Source of the DNA: Deltaproteobacteria bacterium
Lineage (GTDB): Bacteria; UBA10199; 2-02-FULL-44-16
Assembly: GCA_016203825.1 (NCBI GenBank)
Contig: JACQMA010000183.1
Location: 1-5,090 of the forward strand
Length of the DNA: 5,090 nucleotides
Reading direction: 5' to 3'
Made by a program: the position numbers and the translations under genes. The notes below the pieces were generated by a model, which was given only the letters and a program-made list of their open reading frames with translations, was not told the DNA's origin and made no database searches. Position 1 is the stretch's first letter; every line of letters begins with the position of its first letter. Shown one piece after another: positions 1 to 5,090 of the stretch.

Positions 1-1003
1 CGCGACGTCGCACGTGGAGTACCAGACCGCGACTCGTCACTCTGCCCACGTGGACTGTCCTGGGCACGCCGATTACGTGAAGAACATGATCACCGGGGCA
101 GCCCAGATGGACGGGGCGATCTTGGTGGTTTCCGCGTCGGACGGTCCCATGCCTCAGACGAGGGAACACATTCTGTTGGCCCGCCAAGTGGGTGTGCCGA
201 AGATTGTCGTGTTCATGAACAAGGTGGATGCGGTGGATGATAAGGAACTCTTGGATCTTGTGGAACTGGAAGTTCGGGAATTGCTGACGCAGTATGAATT
301 CCCCGGAGACGAGATTCCGGTGATTCGTGGTTCAGCGTTGAAGGCAATGGAAGGAGACGCCGGGGAGTTAGGCTATCAGGCGATCCAGAAGCTTTTGGAT
401 GCGGTGGACAGTTATATCCCCGAGCCCAAGCGACCCTTGGACAAGCCGTTCTTGATGCCGGTCGAAGACGTGTTTTCGATCTCCGGTCGAGGAACGGTGG
501 TCACGGGACGGTGTGAACGTGGAATCGTGAAGGTGGGCGAAGAGATTGAGATCGTGGGCATTAAGGCAACCCAGAAGACGGTCGTGACGGGTGTCGAGAT
601 GTTCCGCAAAGTCCTCGACGAAGGCAGGGCCGGAGATAACGTGGGACTTCTGCTTCGAGGGACGAAGCGAGAAGATGTGGAACGAGGCCAAGTAGTGGCG
701 AAGCCGGGGAGTATCACGCCGCACAAGAAGTTTAAGGCCGAGATTTACGTCCTGACGAAAGAAGAAGGTGGAAGGCACACCCCGTTTTTTAAAGGCTATC
801 GGCCGCAGTTTTACTTTCGAACGACCGATGTGACGGGGATTGTGGAGTTACCGGAGAAGGTGGAGATGGTGATGCCAGGAGATAACGTGTCGGTGGTCGT
901 GGAGCTCATCACCCCGATCGCGATGGAGAAGGAGCTTCGGTTTGCCGTTCGAGAAGGTGGGCGCACGGTGGGTGCTGGTGTAGTCGCGGAAATTGTGGAG
1001 TAA
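1..1003 (+). CDS. tuf: Elongation factor Tu (EF-Tu), 5'-truncated by window edge
   Basis: EF-Tu is the GTPase that carries aminoacyl-tRNA to the ribosomal A site in the cytoplasm. The reading frame is open from base 2, giving 333 residues before the TAA at 1001-1003. It aligns with E. coli EF-Tu from about residue 71 of ~394, so the start codon and G1 P-loop lie outside the window; the GTG at 14 is an internal Val codon. Visible motifs are G3 DCPGH (fragment residues 18-22, with the catalytic His), G4 NKVD (73-76) and G5 GSAL. Domain II follows ([18 protein letters not shown]) and then domain III ([20 protein letters not shown], ending [12 protein letters not shown]). One oddity is RHSAHVD where RHYAHVD is nearly universal. 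Many bacteria carry two tuf copies; this is the one upstream of secE, so it sits in the tufB-type position. rpmG follows after 3 bases. Identity is certain; the copy name is not. Confidence 0.98.
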   Translation, partial: ATSHVEYQTATRHSAHVDCPGHADYVKNMITGAAQMDGAILVVSASDGPMPQTREHILLARQVGVPKIVVFMNKVDAVDDKELLDLVELEVRELLTQYEFPGDEIPVIRGSALKAMEGDAGELGYQAIQKLLDAVDSYIPEPKRPLDKPFLMPVEDVFSISGRGTVVTGRCERGIVKVGEEIEIVGIKATQKTVVTGVEMFRKVLDEGRAGDNVGLLLRGTKREDVERGQVVAKPGSITPHKKFKAEIYVLTKEEGGRHTPFFKGYRPQFYFRTTDVTGIVELPEKVEMVMPGDNVSVVVELITPIAMEKELRFAVREGGRTVGAGVVAEIVE

Positions 1004-1006
1004 CGT

Positions 1007-1156
1007 ATGAGAGTCATTATCCAACTTGAATGCGGTGCTTGTAAGCGTCGAAATTATTCGACGACCAAAAACAAAACAAAGACGCCGGATCGTTTGGCGA
1101 TCAAAAAGTATTGTCCGTTTTGCCGAAAGCATACGGAGCACAAGGAGACGAAGTAA
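1007..1156 (+). CDS. rpmG: 50S ribosomal protein bL33 (zinc-ribbon, C+ form)
   Basis: This 49-residue protein begins [17 protein letters not shown] and ends EHKETK. bL33 is a small protein of the large ribosomal subunit near the E site. Two CxxC pairs, C9-x2-C12 and C36-x2-C39, form the zinc knuckle of the C+ paralogue class, which many bacteria duplicate as a zinc-free C- form. The YSTTKNK...[17 protein letters not shown] pattern is the standard family core, and the length is normal. The start is the ATG three bases after the tuf stop; its Shine-Dalgarno GGAG (997-1000) lies inside the last tuf codons, 6 bases upstream, suggesting translational coupling to tuf. The stop is only 2 bases before the tRNA-Trp gene. 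The gene is too short for many ORF cut-offs but is unambiguous. Confidence 0.97.
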   Translation: MRVIIQLECGACKRRNYSTTKNKTKTPDRLAIKKYCPFCRKHTEHKETK

Positions 1157-1158
1157 AT

Positions 1159-1231
1159 AGGCCAGTAGCTCAGCTGGTAGAGCATCGGTCTCCAAAACCG
1201 AGGGTCGCGGGTTCGAAGCCTGCCTGGCCTG
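1159..1231 (+). tRNA. tRNA-Trp (anticodon CCA)
   Basis: A complete 73-base cloverleaf folds here. The acceptor stem AGGCCAG (1159-1165) pairs fully with CTGGCCT (1224-1230). The D stem is GCTC/GAGC (1168-1171/1180-1183). The anticodon stem TCGGT/ACCGA (1185-1189/1197-1201) closes a seven-base loop with anticodon CCA at 1192-1194. The variable region has 5 bases. The T stem GCGGG/CCTGC (1207-1211/1219-1223) has one G-U pair, and the loop is TTCGAAG. The discriminator is G (1231) and the first pair is A-U, both usual for bacterial tRNA-Trp. The 3' CCA is not encoded (the next bases are CAG), so nucleotidyltransferase must add it. The gene sits inside the operon between rpmG and secE, an arrangement seen in several bacterial phyla. 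It must be cut from the mRNA by RNase P at the 5' side and a 3' processing enzyme. Confidence 0.97.
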
Positions 1232-1249
1232 CAGGGGAGGCAGGTTTTC
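1215..1249 (+). promoter_or_regulatory. Possible alternative hairpin: tRNA-Trp 3' half against secE ribosome-binding site
   Basis: CCTGCCT (1219-1225, in the tRNA T stem and acceptor stem) is perfectly complementary to AGGCAGG (1238-1244). The pairing can extend outward by A-U and G-U pairs into the TTTT run at 1245-1248. The secE Shine-Dalgarno GGAGG (1236-1240) lies in the loop and 3' arm. If this pairing formed, it would compete with tRNA folding and partly hide the secE start region. The pairing is seen in the sequence; any function is inferred, and the stable tRNA fold may simply win. Confidence 0.3.
1236..1240 (+). promoter_or_regulatory. secE ribosome-binding site (decides start)
   Basis: GGAGG lies 9 bases before the ATG at 1250 and 12 before the ATG at 1253. 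It is the only good Shine-Dalgarno in the 18-base gap after the tRNA. It favours 1250 over the ATG at 1268, for which it would be 27 bases away. Confidence 0.7.
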
Positions 1250-1648
1250 ATGATGGATGGGATCGGTATGGCGGCACAAGATCGTAAGATCGTCAGTCTT
1301 TGCTTTTTGATCTGCGGGATCACGGCTGGTTTGGTGGTGCGTGAATTGGCCGCCACGATCTGGGCCGTGGCCCACTTGGCGGTGCCGGCATGGGTGGTCA
1401 CGCCGGCCGACCTCTTGGGAGTTGGAGCAGGATTCATCACGTTCTTCGTCCTCCTCAAGAATGAGCGGGCAGGAACGTACTTGAGTGAGGTGCTCGTTGA
1501 ATTGACGCGTGTGGTTTGGCCGCAGCGAAAAGAAACCGTTCTGTCGACAGGTGTTGTTTCGGTGTTGGTCGGAATCTGTGCGCTGCTCCTTTTTCTTTTC
1601 GATATGATCTGGGGAACCTTTGTCAGCATGATGTTGAGTGGTCAATGA
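1250..1648 (+). CDS. secE: Preprotein translocase subunit SecE (long form)
   Basis: SecE is the clamp-like membrane subunit of the SecYEG protein-export channel in the cytoplasmic membrane. The 132-residue product has the family core near the C terminus: an amphipathic helix YLSEVLVELTRVVWPQRKET (77-96), with the conserved E-L-x-x-V-x-W-P-x-R-x-E pattern, followed by the essential transmembrane helix (about 100-123). The N-terminal half adds hydrophobic stretches at about 14-31 and 55-70, with another moderately hydrophobic one at 33-50. It therefore resembles the three-helix E. coli form (127 residues) rather than the ~60-residue single-helix form of many bacteria. The start at 1250 is chosen because GGAGG lies 9 bases upstream; ATG 1253 and 1268 are alternatives. 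It lies directly after tRNA-Trp and its TGA overlaps the nusG ATG, the usual secE-nusG pairing. Confidence 0.93.
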   Translation: MMDGIGMAAQDRKIVSLCFLICGITAGLVVRELAATIWAVAHLAVPAWVVTPADLLGVGAGFITFFVLLKNERAGTYLSEVLVELTRVVWPQRKETVLSTGVVSVLVGICALLLFLFDMIWGTFVSMMLSGQ

Positions 1649-2199
1649 ACAACGGAGCGGAACCTGTGGCGAAACATTGGTATGTCGTGCACACCTATTC
1701 GGGATACGAGCAGAAGGCGAAGAAGGCGCTTGAAGAACGTATTCGACAGCACAAGGCGGAAAGCTTGTTTGAAGATATTCTTGTTCCCACAGAAGATGTG
1801 GTCGAAGTCAAAAAAGGTGTGAAACGGGCGGCGAAGCGCCAATTTTTTCCAGGGTATCTCCTGGTGAAAATGGAGTTGAACGATACGACCTGGTATTTGG
1901 TGAAGGGAACGCCCAAGGTGACGGGATTTGTGGGTGGCTCGACGAAACCCCCGATTGTTCCCGAAGAAGAGGTGCGAAGAATTACGCATCAGATTCAAGA
2001 GGGGACGCTGAAACCGAAACCCAAGGTCGAGTTTGAACAGGGTGAAAATGTTCGTGTGGTGAGTGGGCCGTTCTCGAGTTTCACGGGGACCGTGGACGCG
2101 GCCAATGATGAAAAAGGGAAGTTGCGTGTGCTCGTGAGTATTTTTGGACGATCAACGCCGATTGAGTTGGATTTCACCGAAGTCGAGAAAGTGACCTAA
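1645..2199 (+). CDS. nusG: Transcription termination/antitermination factor NusG
   Basis: NusG binds the RNA polymerase clamp, aids processivity and links transcription to Rho or the ribosome. The 184-residue product (E. coli 181) has the N-terminal NGN domain, opening HWYVVHTYSGYEQKAKKALEE and containing VPTEDVVEVKKG and the FFPGYLLVKM core (about 68-76). A linker follows, then the C-terminal KOW domain (about 131-184: FEQGENVRVVSGPFSSFTG...VSIFGRSTPIELDF). Two starts compete. ATG 1645 overlaps the secE stop (ATGA) but has only a weak upstream GAG-type signal. GTG 1666 would give MAKHWYVV (177 residues) and has GGAG at 1654-1657, 8 bases upstream. I use 1645 for its coupling to secE and closer match to the family length. 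The frame is open further upstream, but that part merely overlaps secE. No insertion in the NGN domain is seen. Confidence 0.96.
   Translation: MNNGAEPVAKHWYVVHTYSGYEQKAKKALEERIRQHKAESLFEDILVPTEDVVEVKKGVKRAAKRQFFPGYLLVKMELNDTTWYLVKGTPKVTGFVGGSTKPPIVPEEEVRRITHQIQEGTLKPKPKVEFEQGENVRVVSGPFSSFTGTVDAANDEKGKLRVLVSIFGRSTPIELDFTEVEKVT
1654..1657 (+). promoter_or_regulatory. Candidate internal nusG ribosome-binding site
   Basis: GGAG lies 8 bases before GTG 1666, which would start NusG at MAKHWYVV. It is better placed than anything before ATG 1645, so it may mark the true or a second start. Confidence 0.4.
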
Positions 2200-2208
2200 G
2201 GGGAACGT

Positions 2209-2631
2209 ATGGCAAAGAAGATTACAGCGCAGGTGAAGTTGCAGTGTCCCGGGGGACAGGCGAATCCAGCTCCTCCCGTGGGCCCAGCACTTGGTCAGCA
2301 CGGCGTCAACATCATGGAGTTTTGCAAGCAGTTCAATGCCAAGACGCAGAATCAGCCGGGGATGGTCATTCCGGTGATTGTGACGATCTATCAGGACCGC
2401 ACGTTTAGCTTTGTCATGAAGACGCCGCCGGCCTCCGTGTTATTGAAAAAGGCTGCGGGGATCGAGAAGGGCTCGCCGGTTCCGAATAAGCAGAAGGTGG
2501 GCAAGGTGACGAAGAAACAGATCGAAGACATCGCCAAACAGAAATTGCCAGATCTCAATTGTTCCACACTTGCATCAGCGATGCGAACGATTGAAGGCAC
2601 GGCACGAAACATGGGCATCGAGATTGCGTGA
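2209..2631 (+). CDS. rplK: 50S ribosomal protein uL11
   Basis: uL11 binds the GTPase-associated region of 23S rRNA at the base of the L7/L12 stalk. It is needed for factor-dependent GTP hydrolysis and, in many bacteria, for RelA activation. The 140-residue length is normal. The N-terminal domain (about 1-72) carries the proline-rich [20 protein letters not shown] (19-38), the segment that forms the thiostrepton-binding cleft with rRNA. The C-terminal RNA-binding domain includes [15 protein letters not shown] (71-85), the flexible [15 protein letters not shown] region and the terminal [11 protein letters not shown]. The KK near the N terminus fits the family's PrmA methylation region. The start ATG lies 9 bases after the nusG stop, with AAGGGGA (2198-2204) as Shine-Dalgarno overlapping that stop codon. 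The short gap leaves little room for an mRNA leader. The LQCPGGQAN segment (11-19) has Cys where Ile or Val is more common. Confidence 0.98.
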   Translation: MAKKITAQVKLQCPGGQANPAPPVGPALGQHGVNIMEFCKQFNAKTQNQPGMVIPVIVTIYQDRTFSFVMKTPPASVLLKKAAGIEKGSPVPNKQKVGKVTKKQIEDIAKQKLPDLNCSTLASAMRTIEGTARNMGIEIA

Positions 2632-2641
2632 AGGAGGAGTT

Positions 2642-3331
2642 ATGGCAGGGAAGCGGTATCGCGAAGACATCAAGAAGGTGGAAGCTGACAAACGGTGCAC
2701 GGTTGAGGAGGCGGTTGCGATCCTTGATGGTTTTTCAAAGGCAAAATTTGACGAAACCGTCGATGTTGCCATTCGCCTCGGGATTGATCCGAAGCAAACG
2801 GACCAGACTGTGCGCGGTGCCATCAGTCTTCCTCATGGGACGGGTCGCAAACTCCGCGTTGCGGTCTTCGCCAAGGGTGAAAAACAGCGTGAAGCAACCG
2901 ACGCCGGCGCCGATGTGGTCGGCGGTGATGAGCTCGTTGAAAAGGTGCAGGGCGGGTGGATCGAATTCGATAAGGTGGTCGCAACACCAGACATGATGGC
3001 GGCTGTTGGAAAATTGGGAAAAGTTTTGGGTCCACGCGGGCTCATGCCGAACCCAAAAATGGGTTCCGTGACGCAAGATGTGGCCAAGGCCGTCAAGGAC
3101 GCAAAGGGTGGACGCATTGAATTTCGAAATGATAAACAAGGAATCGTCCATTCTCCCGTGGGAAAGCGTTCGTTTGGGAAGGACAAGCTCAAGGATAATG
3201 TGAGTGTATTCTTGGAGGCCATCGTGAAGGCGAAGCCGGCGACGGCGAAAGGTGTTTACCTTCAGTCGATTACCCTTTCGGCCACGATGAGCCCCGGAGT
3301 GAAGATCGATCCTGAATCGATTGCCGCATAG
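2642..3331 (+). CDS. rplA: 50S ribosomal protein uL1
   Basis: uL1 forms the mobile L1 stalk that helps deacylated tRNA leave the E site, and in many bacteria it represses its own operon by binding mRNA. The product has 229 residues, as in Thermus and close to E. coli (234). Visible landmarks are [11 protein letters not shown] at the start and [20 protein letters not shown] (48-66, first domain). The [19 protein letters not shown] stretch (126-144) lies in the inserted second domain. [17 protein letters not shown] and [13 protein letters not shown] follow near the end. The start ATG 2642 has an excellent Shine-Dalgarno AGGAGG (2632-2637) 4 bases upstream, itself overlapping the rplK stop; this rules out the in-frame extension back to 2570, which lies inside rplK. 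The gap to rplK is 10 bases and to rplJ 14. Confidence 0.98.
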   Translation: MAGKRYREDIKKVEADKRCTVEEAVAILDGFSKAKFDETVDVAIRLGIDPKQTDQTVRGAISLPHGTGRKLRVAVFAKGEKQREATDAGADVVGGDELVEKVQGGWIEFDKVVATPDMMAAVGKLGKVLGPRGLMPNPKMGSVTQDVAKAVKDAKGGRIEFRNDKQGIVHSPVGKRSFGKDKLKDNVSVFLEAIVKAKPATAKGVYLQSITLSATMSPGVKIDPESIAA

Positions 3332-3345
3332 AAAAGAGGACGACG

Positions 3346-3861
3346 ATGAATCGCACACAAAAAGAAGTCGAGATCCAGAAGCTGGGGAAGCAGTTTTCAG
3401 AAGCAAAGGCCTTTCTTTTCTCCGGCTACCGTGGGTTGAAGGTTCAAGCCATCACAACTCTTCGGGGACAGCTCCGTAAGGAGCGTGTTGGCTTGAAGGT
3501 CGTCAAGAATCGTCTTGTGAAGCGTGTCCTTGCCGAACGGGGTTTGAATGATCTTGAACAATTTCTCGATGGTCCAACGGCATTGGCGTGGGCCGAGAGC
3601 GATCCCGTTTCTGCTGCCAAGGTTCTGGTTGAATTTGCCAAGGAAAATGAATCCCTCGTTCTTCGTGGTGGTTGGCTTGAAGGAAAGACGATCACGCTGA
3701 AGGATATTGAAACGCTCGCAAAATTACCGAGTCGCGAGGTGTTGTTGGCGAAGGCCCTGGGCTCGATGCAGGCACCGGCAACAAATTTCGCAAGGGTACT
3801 CGCAGCGGTTCCGAAGGCTCTGGTGACAGCCCTCAACGCAATCAAGGAAAAGAAAGCTTAA
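3346..3861 (+). CDS. rplJ: 50S ribosomal protein uL10 (stalk base)
   Basis: uL10 anchors L7/L12 dimers to the ribosome through a long C-terminal helix, together with uL11 at the stalk base. The 171-residue protein has the N-terminal RNA-binding domain: [22 protein letters not shown] (23-44), then [11 protein letters not shown] (52-62) and [17 protein letters not shown] (76-92). [18 protein letters not shown] (124-141) leads into the C-terminal tail, which ends LNAIKEKKA. That tail is longer than in E. coli (165 residues in total) and recalls the Thermotoga tail that binds three L7/L12 dimers. The start ATG has GAGGA (3336-3340) 5 bases upstream, and the gap after rplA is only 14 bases. In well-studied bacteria an L10-binding leader of more than 100 bases precedes rplJ; there is no intergenic room for one here. 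rplL follows after an 85-base structured spacer. Confidence 0.97.
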   Translation: MNRTQKEVEIQKLGKQFSEAKAFLFSGYRGLKVQAITTLRGQLRKERVGLKVVKNRLVKRVLAERGLNDLEQFLDGPTALAWAESDPVSAAKVLVEFAKENESLVLRGGWLEGKTITLKDIETLAKLPSREVLLAKALGSMQAPATNFARVLAAVPKALVTALNAIKEKKA

Positions 3862-3862
3862 A

Positions 3863-3930
3863 CGAACTCGCGCAAGCGAGTCGCCCACCCATCGTAACGA
3901 TGGTTCGGTACGACATCAGGTGGGGCGTGA
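3863..3930 (+). promoter_or_regulatory. Structured rplJ-rplL intergenic spacer
   Basis: The 85-base spacer (3862-3946) is the longest in the window. Hairpin A is ACTCGC/GCGAGT (3866-3871/3876-3881) with a GCAA (GNRA) tetraloop. Hairpin B is CATCG/CGATG (3890-3894/3898-3902) with a TAA loop. An outer stem can pair GCCCACC (3883-3889) with GGTGGGGC (3919-3926, one bulged G) and enclose hairpin B. No U-run follows, so it does not look like an intrinsic terminator. It may insulate rplL translation, stabilise the mRNA, mark a processing site or bind a regulatory protein; the sequence does not decide. Confidence 0.5.
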
Positions 3931-3934
3931 ACAT

Positions 3935-3941
3935 AAGGAGG
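3935..3941 (+). promoter_or_regulatory. Strong rplL ribosome-binding site
   Basis: AAGGAGG, a full anti-Shine-Dalgarno match, lies 5 bases before ATG 3947 and just after the structured spacer. It fits the need for several L7/L12 copies per L10, and it sets the start against the in-frame GTG at 3920. Confidence 0.75.
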
Positions 3942-3946
3942 AAAGC

Positions 3947-4324
3947 ATGGCAACAGTCGGACGGCAGGAAATTGTGGAGTCGTTAAAAACCATGACGCTT
4001 CTCGAGGTCTCCGAGCTTGTGAAAGAGCTCGAGACGACCTTTGGGGTCTCGGCGGCAGCACCGGTGGCGGTTGCTGCAGCGGGGGCAGCTGCAGGTCCAG
4101 CGGCCGAAGAGAAGACCGAGTTCACCGTGGTCCTGGCAGATGGTGGTGCCAATAAAATTGCGGTGATCAAGGAAGTTCGCGGCGTGACGAGTCTTGGTCT
4201 CAAAGAAGCGAAAGACTTGGTCGAAGGCGCACCCAAGACACTCAAGGAAGGTGTCTCGAAGCAAGAGGCTGATGAGCTCAAAAAGAAGCTCGAGGCCGCT
4301 GGTGCTAAAGTTGAGATTAAGTAA
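3947..4324 (+). CDS. rplL: 50S ribosomal protein bL12 (L7/L12)
   Basis: L7/L12 dimers form the flexible ribosomal stalk that recruits translational GTPases such as EF-Tu and EF-G. The 125-residue product has the three family parts. The N-terminal dimerisation and L10-binding helices cover about 5-33 ([20 protein letters not shown]). An Ala/Gly/Pro hinge spans about 36-53 ([19 protein letters not shown]). The C-terminal factor-binding domain covers about 56-125, with [20 protein letters not shown] (58-77) and [20 protein letters not shown] (84-103). It ends [11 protein letters not shown]. The ATG at 3947 is chosen for the AAGGAGG 5 bases upstream; an in-frame GTG at 3920 would place the ribosome-binding site inside the gene. 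It follows rplJ, as is almost universal, and precedes rpoB by 34 bases. Confidence 0.98.
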   Translation: MATVGRQEIVESLKTMTLLEVSELVKELETTFGVSAAAPVAVAAAGAAAGPAAEEKTEFTVVLADGGANKIAVIKEVRGVTSLGLKEAKDLVEGAPKTLKEGVSKQEADELKKKLEAAGAKVEIK

Positions 4325-4358
4325 ACCCGCACACAAAAAATAGAGGAGAGATATCGCT

Positions 4359-5090
4359 ATGGCGACAGCTCCAGTTCGGCGCATCCGGAAGAGTTTTGCC
4401 AAGATTAGGCCGGTGATTGAGACACCCCCGCTCATCGAGTTGCAGAAGCGCTCGTATGATCTCTTCTTGCAGCGGGACGTGCCGCTTGATGAACGAAGCG
4501 ATATTGGTCTTCACGGCGTCTTCAAGAGCGTTTTCCCGATTAAGGGGTTTACGCAGACGGCCTCGCTCGAGTTCGTCAGTTATATGGTCGACGAGCCGAA
4601 GTACAGCGAGCACGAGTGCCGCAATCGTGGCATGACGTATGCGGCTCCGATGCGGGTGCTTGTTCGGCTCGTTGTCTGGGATGTCGATGAAGCGACGGGG
4701 TCCCAGGCGATTCGGGACGTGAAGGAGCAAGAGGTCTATTTCGGTGAAGTGCCGATGATGACCGAATTTGCCACCTTCATTATTAACGGGACCGAGCGCA
4801 TTATCGTGAGTCAGTTGCACCGGAGCCCTGGTGTCTTCTTCGAGCATGACAAGGGGAAGACGCATTCTTCCGGAAAACTTCTCTTTTCGGCACGCATGAT
4901 TCCCTATCGCGGGGCGTGGCTTGACTTTGAATTTGACGCCAAGGATTTGGTTTACGTTCGCGTCGACCGCCGACGAAAACTTCCGGCGACGATTCTCCTT
5001 CGGGCCTTGGGCTACACGACGGAAGAATTGCTCAATATGTTCTACCGAGCTGAAACCGTTGTGGTCGAAGGGAAGAACAAGCTCGTCAAA
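4359..5090 (+). CDS. rpoB: DNA-directed RNA polymerase beta subunit, 3'-truncated by window edge
   Basis: RpoB is the beta subunit of RNA polymerase, forming one pincer and part of the active centre; it is the target of rifampicin. Exactly 244 codons are visible with no stop, about the first fifth of a typical ~1,300-residue protein. Conserved segments include [21 protein letters not shown] (9-29), [10 protein letters not shown] (52-61), the [15 protein letters not shown] stretch (122-136) and [19 protein letters not shown] (143-161). [20 protein letters not shown] (166-185) and [17 protein letters not shown] (201-217) follow. The Val150 region matches the N-terminal rifampicin site (E. coli V146) and looks wild type; the main rifampicin clusters lie beyond the window. 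The start ATG has GGAG (4345-4348) within GAGGAGAG, 10 bases upstream, a slightly long spacing. The 34-base gap after rplL holds an A-rich stretch and no clear terminator. Confidence 0.98.
   Translation, partial: MATAPVRRIRKSFAKIRPVIETPPLIELQKRSYDLFLQRDVPLDERSDIGLHGVFKSVFPIKGFTQTASLEFVSYMVDEPKYSEHECRNRGMTYAAPMRVLVRLVVWDVDEATGSQAIRDVKEQEVYFGEVPMMTEFATFIINGTERIIVSQLHRSPGVFFEHDKGKTHSSGKLLFSARMIPYRGAWLDFEFDAKDLVYVRVDRRRKLPATILLRALGYTTEELLNMFYRAETVVVEGKNKLVK

Noticed and set aside
1219..1248. Intrinsic terminator after tRNA-Trp
   Set aside because: The stem requires dismantling the tRNA, only four T bases follow and they partly pair; the downstream genes have no evident promoter of their own. Kept only as a possible alternative fold.
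1499..1540. TTGACG inside secE as a -35 promoter element for nusG
   Set aside because: No acceptable -10 box at 16-18 bases downstream; the match appears to be chance within coding sequence.
1516..1644. Upstream extension of the nusG frame
   Set aside because: It lies inside secE, has no ribosome-binding site, and NusG homology starts only after 1666.
848..1645. A 265-codon open frame on the - strand opposite tuf end, rpmG, tRNA and secE
   Set aside because: It runs antisense to four well-recognised genes, shows low-complexity His/Arg-rich composition typical of a shadow frame, and matches no family I know.
2570..2641. Upstream extension of the rplA frame
   Set aside because: It overlaps the conserved end of rplK; AGGAGG at 2632-2637 points to ATG 2642.
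2735..3406. A 223-codon open frame on the - strand opposite rplA
   Set aside because: Composition is shadow-like and it lies entirely across conserved rplA and the start of rplJ.
3866..3903. Intrinsic terminator after rplJ
   Set aside because: Hairpins are real but no T-run follows either of them.
3920..3946. GTG start nine codons before rplL
   Set aside because: It would put the strong AAGGAGG inside the gene, and the extra residues are not part of the L7/L12 family.
4060..4105. Repeated GCTGCAG/GCAGCTG pattern in rplL
   Set aside because: It is explained by Ala-rich codons of the L7/L12 hinge and is not a separate repeat element.

Overview
This window is a bacterial translation/transcription gene cluster, all on the + strand: tuf (3' part) - rpmG - tRNA-Trp - secE - nusG - rplK - rplA - rplJ - rplL - rpoB (5' part). 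It is the conserved 'tuf-secE-nusG-rpl-rpoB' block found in many bacterial phyla. Every base is accounted for by a gene or by a gap of at most 85 bases. I see no mobile element, CRISPR array, phage gene or clear intrinsic terminator.

Organism: the proteins are clearly bacterial and not from E. coli or a close relative. Moderate-to-high GC, the EF-Tu and RpoB sequence style, and L10 ending in a Thermotoga-like long tail fit a free-living Gram-negative-type lineage. Nitrospirota is my best guess by general resemblance, with low confidence, because no search was possible.

Layout: 1-1003 is EF-Tu without roughly its first 70 residues. 1007-1156 is the small zinc-ribbon protein bL33, overlooked by simple ORF length cut-offs. 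1159-1231 is tRNA-Trp(CCA), lying only 2 bases after the rpmG stop. 1250-1648 is SecE, and 1645-2199 is NusG, overlapping SecE by four bases. 2209-2631 is L11 and 2642-3331 is L1; 3346-3861 is L10 and 3947-4324 is L7/L12. 4359-5090 is the first 244 codons of the RNA polymerase beta subunit, cut by the window edge.

How they work together: L11, L10 and L7/L12 build the ribosomal stalk base and stalk that recruit EF-Tu and other GTPases. L1 forms the opposite stalk at the E site. NusG binds RNA polymerase, part of which (RpoB) is encoded downstream. SecE belongs to the SecYEG translocon. Tight spacing suggests co-transcription, with tRNA processing splitting the transcript between rpmG and secE. 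The points most worth a second look are non-coding: a possible alternative hairpin joining the tRNA-Trp 3' half to the secE ribosome-binding site, a structured rplJ-rplL spacer, and the lack of room for the classical L1 and L10 autoregulatory leaders. I found no convincing new biological system here.
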